64,000 nt of DNA from the NCBI GenBank assembly GCA_947474675.1, contig CANJKA010000002.1:1-64000 (forward strand), written 5' to 3'. The notes under the pieces were generated by a model. The model was not told the DNA's origin. It saw nothing but the letters and a program-made list of their open reading frames with translations, and searched no databases. This document shows, piece by piece, positions 34,837 through 43,470 of this stretch. This stretch comes from Flavobacteriales bacterium. Lineage in GTDB: Bacteria > Bacteroidota > Bacteroidia > Flavobacteriales_D > Crocinitomicaceae. Both the position numbers and the translations under genes were made by a program. How positions within the stretch are numbered: position 1 is the stretch's first letter; the number at the start of each line of letters is the position of its first letter.

Positions 34837-35451
34837 ATGGAAAGAGATTTATCAACAGAAACAAAAATAAAAGACGCTGCAAAACGTATTTTTATTACCA
34901 ATGGCTTCAATGGTTGTACTTCCCGTGAAATTGCGAATGAAGCTGGAATTAACGTTGCCCTCTTAAATTATTATTTCAAAAGCAAAGGGCAATTATTTGA
35001 TATTATCATTTCTTCTGTTCTGAAAGATTTTACTTTATCAATTATAGATGTATTAAAAAACAATATGTCACTGATCAATAAAGTAAGAATTCTTATAGAA
35101 AAAGAATATGAATTTTTATCAAAGCACCCTGAAATTCCAAATTTCATCATCAATGAATTAGGAAAAAAAGACAAAAACTTCTTTGAATGCCTAGATATTG
35201 CCGAAGAGTTTCATAAAACTAAAATATTTCAAGAAGTATTAGACGCACAAACTTCAGGAGAAATGAGAAAAATTGATCTTGTAAGTTTAATGCTTTTAAT
35301 GATGTCAAATTGTCATTTTCCATTCATGGCAAAACCAATGATTAAAACAATTAATTCTTTAGAAGATGCTCAATATAACGAACACCTAATGGTACACAAA
35401 CAATATGTTACAGAAATGCTTATCAACTATTTATTCCCAAAAAATTCGTAA
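34837..35451 (+). CDS. TetR family repressor of the downstream RND efflux operon
   Basis: A 204-residue regulator. The N-terminal helix-turn-helix covers about 8-50: IKDAAKRIFITNGFNGCTSREIANEAGINVALLNYYFKSK, with recognition helix NVALLNYYF. The remaining helical domain would bind an inducer and form the dimer. It is the first gene of a four-gene operon with a TolC-type channel (1-nt gap), membrane-fusion protein and RND pump, so it almost certainly controls that pump and itself. Dyads at 34566, 34786 and 35537 are the best candidates for its binding sites. Confidence 0.88.
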   Translation: MERDLSTETKIKDAAKRIFITNGFNGCTSREIANEAGINVALLNYYFKSKGQLFDIIISSVLKDFTLSIIDVLKNNMSLINKVRILIEKEYEFLSKHPEIPNFIINELGKKDKNFFECLDIAEEFHKTKIFQEVLDAQTSGEMRKIDLVSLMLLMMSNCHFPFMAKPMIKTINSLEDAQYNEHLMVHKQYVTEMLINYLFPKNS

Positions 35452-35452
35452 A

Positions 35453-36766
35453 ATGGATTTAACAAAACAAATAAAGACAAAAATAGTACTTGCTAGTATA
35501 CTAGTTAGTTCTTTTAGTTTTAGTCAAACACTCGACTTAAACACCTGTTTAAAAATGGCAGATACCGCGAATTTAACTATTCGTAACTCAAGATTAGATA
35601 TTGCTAGTAATTCGGAGCAAACAAGAGCTTTCAAATCATCTTTACTTCCAAAAGTGAATTATTCAGGAGATTATAGATATTATCCTGCAATTCCAGGTTC
35701 ATTATTTCCAGCAGAATTTTCTGGAGGTCAAAAAGGACAATATACCGTTGTTCAATTTGGGGTACCTTACACTTTTGGTAATACTGTTCAACTAAACCAA
35801 ACGATTTATAATCCTTTGATTAATTCAGCTTTACATTCATTAGAGTTAAATCAAAAAATAATTGAATTACAGTCCAAAGTGACAACTCAAAATATACAAT
35901 ACCAAGTATATCAAACATTTTTTAATCTTCAAGCAATTTCAAAACAAATCCTTTTTATTGAAGGTAATTTAACGAATATTGACAAAACCTTAAAAAACAT
36001 CAGCCTCTTGATTTCACAAAAAATGGTTCTTCCAATTGAAGAAGATAAATTAAAAGTGAATCGTTTAAATTTGGTGAATCAACAACAAAAGCTAACAGCT
36101 ACAAAAGATCAATTAGAACTTTTATTAAAAATATTAATCGGCTTAGATTCAAATTCAAAAATTGAATTAACAACTGATGATATGATTGAAAAGCCATTGG
36201 TAGTTGACAATTTACAAAGAAACAATACTGAACTAGAAATTATAAACGTTCAAAAAGAATTAAACATGAATGAAAAAACAGGTCTAAAAATGGCCTATTT
36301 ACCCACTTTTTCATTCTATGCTGCTTATAATTACAGTTACAATATGCGACCTGAAAGTAATTTCACAAAAGGTATATCATCTTCATTTATTGGAATAAGA
36401 ATAGATTGGACATTTTTCGATGGTTTTGAAAAACACAACAAAGCGAAAGTTAATAAAATTCAATCTGAAAAAATAAACAACCAATTAGAATTAATTGATC
36501 AACAACTAGAAATGGCAACAATGAATGCTAAAAAGCAAGTTGAAATTCAAATTAATTCTTTGTTAATATCAAAAGAACAATTGGCTTTATCTGAAAAGAT
36601 TTATAACCAAACTGAAATATCTTTCAACCAAGGAATCATTTCATCAAATGATTTAATTAAAGCTGAAAATGATTTAAACCAATCTCAAACAAATGTCATT
36701 TCATCCTATGTCCAATTGCGTCAAGCTGAATTAGATTATTTAAAAGCAACTGGTAATTTAAAATAA
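35453..36766 (+). CDS. TolC family outer-membrane efflux protein
   Basis: A 437-residue outer-membrane channel component. The signal peptide (about 1-24, ending SFSFSQ) leads into the OEP domain: LDLNTCLKMADTANLTIRNSRLDIASNSEQ, then long alpha-helical repeats and the equatorial segment of the second half (SEKIYNQTEISFNQGIISSNDLIKAENDL). The start is at 35453, one base past the tetR stop. An overlapping frame starting at 35405 would add 16 residues inside tetR. It forms the outer duct for the MFP and RND proteins that follow. A TTAAAC-N4-GTTTAA dyad lies inside its first codons. Confidence 0.9.
   Translation: MDLTKQIKTKIVLASILVSSFSFSQTLDLNTCLKMADTANLTIRNSRLDIASNSEQTRAFKSSLLPKVNYSGDYRYYPAIPGSLFPAEFSGGQKGQYTVVQFGVPYTFGNTVQLNQTIYNPLINSALHSLELNQKIIELQSKVTTQNIQYQVYQTFFNLQAISKQILFIEGNLTNIDKTLKNISLLISQKMVLPIEEDKLKVNRLNLVNQQQKLTATKDQLELLLKILIGLDSNSKIELTTDDMIEKPLVVDNLQRNNTELEIINVQKELNMNEKTGLKMAYLPTFSFYAAYNYSYNMRPESNFTKGISSSFIGIRIDWTFFDGFEKHNKAKVNKIQSEKINNQLELIDQQLEMATMNAKKQVEIQINSLLISKEQLALSEKIYNQTEISFNQGIISSNDLIKAENDLNQSQTNVISSYVQLRQAELDYLKATGNLK
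35537..35552. promoter_or_regulatory. Candidate TetR operator, copy 3: TTAAAC-ACCT-GTTTAA (inside tolC)
   Basis: A perfect 6-4-6 dyad within the tolC coding region (codons for LNTCLK). It shares the core of copies 1 and 2. An intragenic site could act as a roadblock or auxiliary operator. Chance occurrence in one gene is possible, but three copies within 1 kb is not expected. Confidence 0.45.
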
Positions 36767-36804
36767 AAAATAACTTTCAAAATAAGAATTTAAAAATAAA
36801 TAAT

Positions 36805-37866
36805 ATGAACAAACGTATAATAATTATCCTCGGAATTGCAGCTCTTTTGATTACACTAGGCATGTCGAAATTATTTTCTAATAAAGAAAAAAATGCCGCT
36901 AAATTGTACATTCATGATTCAAATGCCCAAGTTTTAGTTTCAATAGACAAAGCTCAAAACCATACTTTCGAAAATGCTCTATCTTTCTTAGGAACTCTAG
37001 AACCTTCAAGACAAAACACGATCAGTTCAGATGCTTCTGGTAAAATAATACGATTAGATGTTAAAGAAGGAGATCGATTAACAACTGGTCAAGTTATAGC
37101 AAAAGTAGACGATGAACTTTTAAGATTGCAATTAGAAAATGCAGAAATCAGTTTAGAAGGTTTAAAAAATGATGACGCTAGAAATTCAAATTTAGCAAAG
37201 GAAAATGTAATCACTGGTGTTCAAGTCGAAAAAACGAAATTAGCAATTCGTTCAGCTGAAACACAAATCAAACAAATTAAAAGACAGATTAAAAACACGA
37301 CAATTACAGCTCCTTTTTCAGGCGTAATTACTAAAAAATTGATAGAACTTGGATCAATCGTTGGTCCCGGAACTCCACTTTTAGAAGTCACTGACATTTC
37401 TTCTCTGAAATTAACAGTTTCAGTTCCTGAAAGAGACATCTTAAAATTTAAAATTGGACAAGAAGTAAGCGTTTTTGTTGATGTCCATAAAGAAAAATCA
37501 TTTTCCGGAAGAGCTACATTAATTTCAGTTAAAGCAGACGCAACACACAATTTCAAAGTTGAAATAACTGTTCAAAATTCTTCATCCGATCCGTTAATGG
37601 CTGGAATGTATGGCTCAGTAAAATTCAAAAATCAATCGAGTATTACTGCATTATCTATTCCTAGAAAAGCTTTAGTGGGCTCTACTAAACATCCCAAAGT
37701 GTATTTAGCAATCAATGGGAAATCAGTATTGAAATCGTTTAGTCCAGGAACAAGCGACAATGATTTTGTTGAAGTCGTAAGTGGAATAACTTCTACAGAT
37801 TTAATAATTGTTAAAGGTCAAATTAACCTTCAAAACAATACGAACATATCTATAACTGGTAAATAA
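36805..37866 (+). CDS. RND efflux periplasmic adaptor (membrane fusion protein)
   Basis: A 353-residue HlyD/AcrA-type adaptor. An N-terminal membrane anchor (about 4-25) is followed by the lipoyl-type half motif ISSDASGKIIRLDVKEGDRLTTGQVIAKVDD, a short helical hairpin, and the second half with ITAPFSGVITKKLIELGSIVGPGTPLLEVTD. Beta-barrel and membrane-proximal domains complete it. It links the TolC channel to the RND pump encoded next. Confidence 0.9.
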   Translation: MNKRIIIILGIAALLITLGMSKLFSNKEKNAAKLYIHDSNAQVLVSIDKAQNHTFENALSFLGTLEPSRQNTISSDASGKIIRLDVKEGDRLTTGQVIAKVDDELLRLQLENAEISLEGLKNDDARNSNLAKENVITGVQVEKTKLAIRSAETQIKQIKRQIKNTTITAPFSGVITKKLIELGSIVGPGTPLLEVTDISSLKLTVSVPERDILKFKIGQEVSVFVDVHKEKSFSGRATLISVKADATHNFKVEITVQNSSSDPLMAGMYGSVKFKNQSSITALSIPRKALVGSTKHPKVYLAINGKSVLKSFSPGTSDNDFVEVVSGITSTDLIIVKGQINLQNNTNISITGK

Positions 37867-37874
37867 CTAACAGT

Positions 37875-40800
37875 ATGACACTTACAGAACTCGCAATAAA
37901 AAGACCCTCCCTCATCATTGTAATCTTTACAGTTTTGATAGGAGGAGGTCTACTTTCTTATAAGCAATTATCCTATCAATTATTACCTGATTTTGCACCA
38001 CCTATCTTAACAGTAACAACTCCATATCCAGGAGCTTCTCCTACAACTGTAGAGAATCAAGTTTCAAAACCAATGGAAGATGCTTTAAGTGGATTGGAGA
38101 ACATTGTTGAAGTAACTTCTTTTTCAATGGAAAACGCGTCAATTGTTTTACTTGAATTCAACCATTCTGTTGATTTAAAAGAAGCAATGCAAGATGCTCA
38201 AAGAAAAGTAGAAAACAACAAGAGAAAACTTCCTTCAGGTGCAGAAACTTCATCTATCGGAAAAATAGAACCCAATGCTGCTCCCGTTTTACAAGTAAGT
38301 GCTACTTGTCCAAAAATGGATGACAAGGAATTCTTTCAATTAATGGACGAAGAAATTCTACCCCTTTTAAAGCAAACAAAAGGTGTCGCTGAAATAAGTA
38401 TAATTGGTGGTGTAAAAAGAGAAGTTCGAGTAAACATTGACAATGAAAAATTGAAGATGTACAACTTAAACTTAACCAATGTTTCCCAAGCAATTGCTGC
38501 TGCAAATATTGAATTCCCGACAGGTAAAATCAAAAGTGAAAAAGAACAAATGACTGTTCGATTAGCTGGAAAATTTTCAACTGTTAAAGAATTAAGTAAT
38601 TTAATTATTACTTCAAATGGAACATCATCAGTTAAATTAAGCGATGTTGCAGAAATTTCGGATGGTGAAAAAGATCAATCCAGTATTACACGCTTCAATG
38701 GTCAAAATGGAATTGGACTAAGAATAACTAGACAATCTGATGCGAATGCTGTTGAAATGGCGAAACAGACGCGAACAAAATTTAAAGAATTAGAGGAAAA
38801 ACATAAAAAAGAAGGTTTAAAATTTACGATTGCAAGTGACACATCTATTCCGACAGTTGAAGCTGTAGATGCAGTAATGCATGATTTAGAGTTGGCCATT
38901 ATTTTAGTTGCATTTGTAATGGTCCTTTTCTTACATAGTTTTAGAAATGCGTTGATTGTTTTGGTATCTATACCAGCCTCATTAATCGCAACTTTTATTG
39001 CTATGTATCTTCTTGGATACACTTTAAACCTGATGACTTTATTAGCAATGTCATTGGTAATTGGAATACTAGTTGATGACTCAATTGTAGTTCTTGAAAA
39101 TATTTACCGACATTTAAAAATGGGTAAATCAACTAGACAAGCAGCATTAGATGGTAGAAATGAAATAGGATTTACAGCAGTTGCAATTACATTAGTGGAT
39201 GTTGTTGTATTCCTTCCTCTAGTTTTTGTTCAGGGGACAATTTCAGATATCCTTCAACAATTTTGTATTGTGGTTGTTATTTCAACTTTGATGTCATTAT
39301 TTGTATGTTTCACTCTTACTCCTTGGTTAGCATCTCGATTTGCAAGAGAAACAAAATTGAGAAAAGAAAATATGTTTCACCGTGTTTTAATTTGGATTGA
39401 AAGAAGAATTGAAATCTTTACTGACCAATATGTAAACTTATTAGAATGGGTATTACGTCATAAAATAATAACATTTGTTGGAATCATAGCTATTTTCATT
39501 GGAACTGGAATGATCATGAAAATGGGAATTGTCGGATCTGAATTCGTTTCTCAAGGTGATCAAGGGAAATTCATTGTGAAATTGAAATATGATAAGAGCA
39601 CGACGTTTGCTGAAAACAATGCAACTACCTATCAAATCGAGCAATTGCTTTTAAAACAAGACGATGTGAAAATGGTTTTTGCCAACGTTGGTGGTCCAAG
39701 TGCTGGAATGGGTGCTTCTACTTTCGGAAATGAGTCAAAATCTGAAATTACCGTAAAATTAAAGGACCATGCGCAAGATAAGATGCTTACAATGGAATAC
39801 ATGAATCTTTTAAGAAATAAAATTGAAAGTAAATTCACTGGTATAGAAGTTAAAGCAATTAATATTGGCTTAGTTGAATCTGAAGAAGCACCAATTGAAA
39901 TATTTCTTTCAGGAAGTGATATCGAAGAAGTTATGGACGAAGCGAGAAAATTAAAAGAAACAATTCTTACAATTCCTGGAGCTAAAGATCCAACCGTTTC
40001 AACGGATGACATTAGTCCTGAAGTTCGAATTGAATTAAACCGTGAAAAAATGGGGCAGCTAAACGTTTCAACGATAGCTGTTGGTATGCAACTTCAAAAT
40101 GCATTAAGCGGTAATGATGATTCTCAATTTTCAGAAAAAGGAACAGAATACGACATCCGAATAATGTATGATCAATACGATAGAAAGGATATGGATGCAA
40201 TTAAAAAAATGACATTCACTTCTTCAAAAGGAGCTACTGTCAGACTTGAAGAATTTGCAGATGTTTCAATCGGAAATGGATTAGGTTCATTAGAAAGAAA
40301 AAACAGATTAAGTTCAACCACTATCAGAGCATACATATTAGGTTCTGCGGCTGGAACAGTAGCTGCATTAATTGAAAAACATTTAGAAAAACACCCATTA
40401 ACAAAATCAGTTAAAATGACATGGGGAGGTGAAGTAAAAAGATCTAAAGAAGGAGCTGGTGCGATGGGATTAGCCATGTTAATTGGGTTGATTTTAGTGT
40501 ATTTAATTTTAGTGGCTCTGTATGATAACTTCATTTATCCGTTGGTAATTTTACCTTCCATATTTGTCGCTTTAATCGGTGCTTTAATTGCTCTAAGCCT
40601 TTCTTCATCAAACTTTGGAGTATTCACAATGTTAGGTGTAATTATGCTTTTCGGATTGGTAGCAAAAAATGCAATTCTTATTGTCGATTTCACGAATCAC
40701 TTGAAAGAACAAGGAAGAAATACAAAAGACGCATTATTAGAATCTGTAAAAGAAAGAATGCGACCAATCTTGATGACAACAATCGCAATGGTTGTCGGAA

Positions 40801-41003
40801 TGTTTCCAATTGCAATGGCAAAAGGATCTGGAGCTGAATGGAAAAACGGATTGGCATGGGTTTTAATAGGCGGATTGATCAGTTCAATGTTATTAACAAT
40901 TATTTTAGTACCTATGCTTTATTATGGTGTAGATAGATTAAAAGAGATCATTAAAGGGAAGAAAAAAACTTCAAAGATAGATTCTTCCGATCTTTTAGCT
41001 TGA
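37875..41003 (+). CDS. RND efflux transporter permease (AcrB/HAE1-like)
   Basis: A 1042-residue proton-driven pump with the classic duplicated layout: helix 1 at about 13-30, two large periplasmic porter regions, and helix clusters at about 335-540 and 865-1030. Helix 4 carries LVIGILVDDSIVVLENI, with the paired Asp residues of the proton relay; the second half has FGLVAKNAILIVDF. The start MTLTELAIKRPSLIIVIFTVLIGGGL is typical. With the two preceding genes it forms a tripartite pump, last in the operon before the terminator at 41022. Confidence 0.93.
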   Translation: MTLTELAIKRPSLIIVIFTVLIGGGLLSYKQLSYQLLPDFAPPILTVTTPYPGASPTTVENQVSKPMEDALSGLENIVEVTSFSMENASIVLLEFNHSVDLKEAMQDAQRKVENNKRKLPSGAETSSIGKIEPNAAPVLQVSATCPKMDDKEFFQLMDEEILPLLKQTKGVAEISIIGGVKREVRVNIDNEKLKMYNLNLTNVSQAIAAANIEFPTGKIKSEKEQMTVRLAGKFSTVKELSNLIITSNGTSSVKLSDVAEISDGEKDQSSITRFNGQNGIGLRITRQSDANAVEMAKQTRTKFKELEEKHKKEGLKFTIASDTSIPTVEAVDAVMHDLELAIILVAFVMVLFLHSFRNALIVLVSIPASLIATFIAMYLLGYTLNLMTLLAMSLVIGILVDDSIVVLENIYRHLKMGKSTRQAALDGRNEIGFTAVAITLVDVVVFLPLVFVQGTISDILQQFCIVVVISTLMSLFVCFTLTPWLASRFARETKLRKENMFHRVLIWIERRIEIFTDQYVNLLEWVLRHKIITFVGIIAIFIGTGMIMKMGIVGSEFVSQGDQGKFIVKLKYDKSTTFAENNATTYQIEQLLLKQDDVKMVFANVGGPSAGMGASTFGNESKSEITVKLKDHAQDKMLTMEYMNLLRNKIESKFTGIEVKAINIGLVESEEAPIEIFLSGSDIEEVMDEARKLKETILTIPGAKDPTVSTDDISPEVRIELNREKMGQLNVSTIAVGMQLQNALSGNDDSQFSEKGTEYDIRIMYDQYDRKDMDAIKKMTFTSSKGATVRLEEFADVSIGNGLGSLERKNRLSSTTIRAYILGSAAGTVAALIEKHLEKHPLTKSVKMTWGGEVKRSKEGAGAMGLAMLIGLILVYLILVALYDNFIYPLVILPSIFVALIGALIALSLSSSNFGVFTMLGVIMLFGLVAKNAILIVDFTNHLKEQGRNTKDALLESVKERMRPILMTTIAMVVGMFPIAMAKGSGAEWKNGLAWVLIGGLISSMLLTIILVPMLYYGVDRLKEIIKGKKKTSKIDSSDLLA

Positions 41004-41021
41004 TTAAAATAAATATTTTTA

Positions 41022-41065
41022 AAATCCATGTATGAAATTGTAAAAATTCATACATGGATTTTTTT
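41022..41065 (+). terminator. Rho-independent terminator after the RND operon
   Basis: A perfect 15-bp stem (AAATCCATGTATGAA at 41022-41036, TTCATACATGGATTT at 41047-41061) followed by further Ts. Confidence 0.88.
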
Positions 41066-41078
41066 GGTTAATATTTAT

Positions 41079-41109
41079 TGGCTTTCGAATTTCCATTATT
41101 TGAAAGCCA
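41079..41109. repeat. Left-edge hairpin of the 13-bp array
   Basis: TGGCTTTC (41079-41086) pairs with GAAAGCCA (41102-41109). The 15-nt loop GAATTTCCATTATTT resembles one array unit. It sits 5 nt before the first full unit. Confidence 0.7.
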
Positions 41110-41114
41110 TCGGT

Positions 41115-41374
41115 GAATCCCATTTTGAATTCCGTTTTGAATTTCGTTGTTGATTTCCTTTAGTGAATCACGTTGGTGAATCACGTTGTTGAATTCAGTT
41201 GTTGAATTCCATTTTTGAATCCCGTTGGTGAATCACGTTGGTGAATCACGTTGGTGAATTCCATTGTTGAATTCCATTGTTGAATCACGTTGTTGAATCA
41301 CGTTGGTGAATCCCGTTGGTGAATTCCATTGTTGAATCACGTTGGTGTGAATAACGTTGGTGAATAACGTTGGT
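41115..41374. repeat. Tandem array of 20 units, 13-bp period (GAATNNCRTTKKT)
   Basis: Seventeen units are exactly 13 bp, the first two are 12 bp and unit 18 is 15 bp. Each begins GAAT, except unit 4 which begins GATT. Units come in a few discrete versions: GAATCACGTTGGT (units 5, 10, 11, 15 and 18), GAATTCCATTGTT (12, 13, 17), GAATCCCGTTGGT (9, 16), GAATCACGTTGTT (6, 14), GAATAACGTTGGT (19, 20) and single variants. The most diverged units are at the left end. A 13-bp period is not compatible with in-frame coding. There are no spacers. No gene overlaps it. Confidence 0.95.
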
Positions 41375-41375
41375 G

Positions 41376-41417
41376 AATAACCATAGGATAGGGTTTAAAC
41401 CCTATCCTATGGTTATT
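41376..41417. repeat. Perfect 42-bp palindrome at the right edge of the array
   Basis: Arms 41376-41396 and 41397-41417 are exact reverse complements with no spacer, centred on TTT|AAA. The outermost AATAAC of the left arm is also the start of a 21st array unit, so the palindrome grows out of the repeat. It lies 131 nt upstream of the Y1 transposase start. Confidence 0.97.
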
Positions 41418-41548
41418 GGTTTACCACAAGCAATTTCAAACATAATATATTCAACACAAATAAATCCCAAATTTTACGTTAAAAAATTATTTTTAATTCA
41501 AATCATTTTTTAACTTCAATAGAAATTAATAATTAAAAACGAAACAAA

Positions 41549-41974
41549 ATGCCCCAATCTTACAACAAAATTTGGATCCATTCCGTGTGGTCGACAAAAA
41601 ACAGGGAACCATTAATTGCTCCGAAATATGAACAAATAATATTTGATTACATGCGAAGTAAATTTAAAGAATTAGGATGTCCTGTTCGAATAATTAATGG
41701 AATGAGTGATCATGTTCATTGTTTATTTTTATTAAATCCCAATAGATCGATGGCCGATGTAATTAAAAATGTAAAAGGAAGCACATCTTATTTTGTGAAT
41801 AATATTTTGAAACTCGAAATTAAATTTGCTTGGCAAGATGGATACGGATCTTTTTCAATTGGTGAATCGAGTGTTAATAGAACTTTTGAGTATATTGAAA
41901 ATCAAAAAACAAAACATTCAAAGCAATCCTATTACCAAGAAATGGAAAAATTCATTCAATTGCGCGATTTATAG
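41549..41974 (+). CDS. IS200/IS605-type Y1 HUH transposase (orphan TnpA)
   Basis: A 141-residue single-domain TnpA. It has the HUH metal site SDHVH (His55/His57), catalytic Tyr115 in RTFEYIENQKTKH with the Gln119 used for the third metal contact, and FAWQDGYGSFSIGESSV between them. These enzymes cut and join single-stranded DNA at hairpin-marked ends. No tnpB partner, no right-end palindrome and no second copy are seen in the window. The 13-bp array and 42-bp palindrome directly upstream are the natural candidates for its substrate or leftover. Confidence 0.88.
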   Translation: MPQSYNKIWIHSVWSTKNREPLIAPKYEQIIFDYMRSKFKELGCPVRIINGMSDHVHCLFLLNPNRSMADVIKNVKGSTSYFVNNILKLEIKFAWQDGYGSFSIGESSVNRTFEYIENQKTKHSKQSYYQEMEKFIQLRDL

Positions 41975-42016
41975 GATTTAATTGATTTACTATTTTTTAT
42001 TTCAAAAGGAGTTTCG

Positions 42017-42024
42017 TAAATTTG
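42017..42024 (+). promoter_or_regulatory. -7 box (TAAATTTG) for ahcY
   Basis: Exact TAnnTTTG match 30 nt upstream of the ATG at 42055. Confidence 0.6.
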
Positions 42025-42054
42025 TGTAGTAAAAAATTAAAACAAACATATTTT

Positions 42055-43365
42055 ATGAGCACAACTGAGAAATTAGGATTTAAAGTTAAAGATATCAGCT
42101 TAGCTGAATGGGGAAGAAAAGAAATTATGTTGGCTGAGGCTGAAATGCCAGGTTTAATGTCACTTCGTGAAGAATTTGGTGCTGCTCAACCTTTAAAAGG
42201 TGCTCGTATTGCTGGTTGTTTACACATGACTATTCAAACTGCTGTTTTAATTGAAACATTAACTGCGTTAGGAGCTGAAGTTTCTTGGTCTTCTTGTAAC
42301 ATATTCTCTACACAAGATCAAGCTGCTGCTGCTATCGCTGCAACAGGAGTTCCTGTTTATGCTTGGAAAGGTTTAAACGAAGAAGAATTTGACTGGTGTA
42401 TCGAACAAACAATTTTCGCATTTAAAGATGGTCAACCATTGAACATGATCTTAGATGATGGTGGTGATTTAACGAATATGGTTTTTGATCGTTTCCCAGA
42501 ATTAACTGCTGGAATTAAAGGTTTATCTGAAGAAACAACAACTGGAGTTCACAGATTACACGAACGTGTTAAAAACGGAACTTTAGTAATGCCTGCTATC
42601 AACGTGAATGATTCAGTTACTAAATCTAAATTTGATAACAAATACGGATGTAAAGAATCTTTAGTAGATTCTATTCGTCGTGCTACTGACGTTATGATGG
42701 CTGGAAAAGTTGCTGTTGTTTGTGGTTACGGAGATGTTGGTAAAGGTTCTGCTGCTTCATTGAAAGGTGCTGGTGCTCGTGTTATCGTTACTGAAATCGA
42801 TCCTATTTGTGCTTTACAAGCTGCAATGGACGGATTTGAAGTGAAGAAATTAGATACAGTTATTGGTTTAGGTGATATCATCGTTACTACAACTGGAAAT
42901 AAAGACATCATCGTTGGACGTCACTTCGAAAACATGAAAGACAAAGCGATCGTTTGTAACATTGGTCACTTCGACAATGAAATAAACATGGCTTGGTTGA
43001 ACCAAAACCACGGTCACACGAAAAATACTGTAAAACCGCAAGTTGACATTTATACAATCGCAGGAAAAGACATTATTGTTTTAGCTGAAGGTCGTTTAGT
43101 AAATTTAGGTTGTGCTACAGGGCACCCATCTTTCGTAATGTCAAACTCTTTCACTAACCAAACTTTAGCACAATTAGAGTTATGGGAAAACAGTGCAAAC
43201 TATGAAAACGATGTTTATGTTTTACCAAAACATTTAGATGAAAAAGTTGCTCGTTTACATTTAGCAAAAATCTCTGTTGAATTAGACGTTTTAACACAAG
43301 AACAAGCTGATTATATTGGTGTTCCAGTTGCTGGACCGTTCAAATCTAATGAATACAGATATTAA
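42055..43365 (+). CDS. ahcY: Adenosylhomocysteinase (S-adenosylhomocysteine hydrolase)
   Basis: NAD-dependent enzyme that splits S-adenosylhomocysteine into adenosine and homocysteine and so keeps SAM-dependent methylation running. 436 residues. Visible: [20 protein letters not shown] with the substrate His, [19 protein letters not shown], the NAD-binding [29 protein letters not shown] and the C-terminal LHLAKI. The start [13 protein letters not shown] at 42055 matches the family; an in-frame upstream TTG at 42022 overlaps the promoter. Codon usage looks like a highly expressed gene (many GCT, GGT, CGT). Confidence 0.96.
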   Translation: MSTTEKLGFKVKDISLAEWGRKEIMLAEAEMPGLMSLREEFGAAQPLKGARIAGCLHMTIQTAVLIETLTALGAEVSWSSCNIFSTQDQAAAAIAATGVPVYAWKGLNEEEFDWCIEQTIFAFKDGQPLNMILDDGGDLTNMVFDRFPELTAGIKGLSEETTTGVHRLHERVKNGTLVMPAINVNDSVTKSKFDNKYGCKESLVDSIRRATDVMMAGKVAVVCGYGDVGKGSAASLKGAGARVIVTEIDPICALQAAMDGFEVKKLDTVIGLGDIIVTTTGNKDIIVGRHFENMKDKAIVCNIGHFDNEINMAWLNQNHGHTKNTVKPQVDIYTIAGKDIIVLAEGRLVNLGCATGHPSFVMSNSFTNQTLAQLELWENSANYENDVYVLPKHLDEKVARLHLAKISVELDVLTQEQADYIGVPVAGPFKSNEYRY

Positions 43366-43417
43366 TTACAGATTGGAAAATTAGCAGATTATAAATTTGC
43401 TAGTTAACCTAAAATAC

Positions 43418-43447
43418 AAAGGGAATCTCAATGAGATTCCCTTTTTT
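43418..43447 (+). terminator. Rho-independent terminator after ahcY
   Basis: AAAGGGAATCT (43418-43428) and AGATTCCCTTT (43434-43444) with loop CAATG, followed by a T run. It may also serve the converging minus-strand gene. Confidence 0.88.
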
Positions 43448-43470
43448 TATGATACCTTAATATAAATCAT

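Noticed and set aside
38302..40534. Antisense open frames inside the RND pump gene
   Set aside because: They lie fully opposite a well-supported conserved gene and encode no recognisable protein features.
41115..41374. CRISPR-like array
   Set aside because: The units are contiguous with a 13-bp period and have no spacers; no cas genes are nearby.
41115..41374. Coding repeat (in-frame protein repeat)
   Set aside because: A 13-bp period shifts frame each unit, and no start codon opens a continuous frame across the array.
41376..41417. Transcription terminator
   Set aside because: The palindrome has no loop and no T tract, and the RND operon already has a terminator at 41022-41065.
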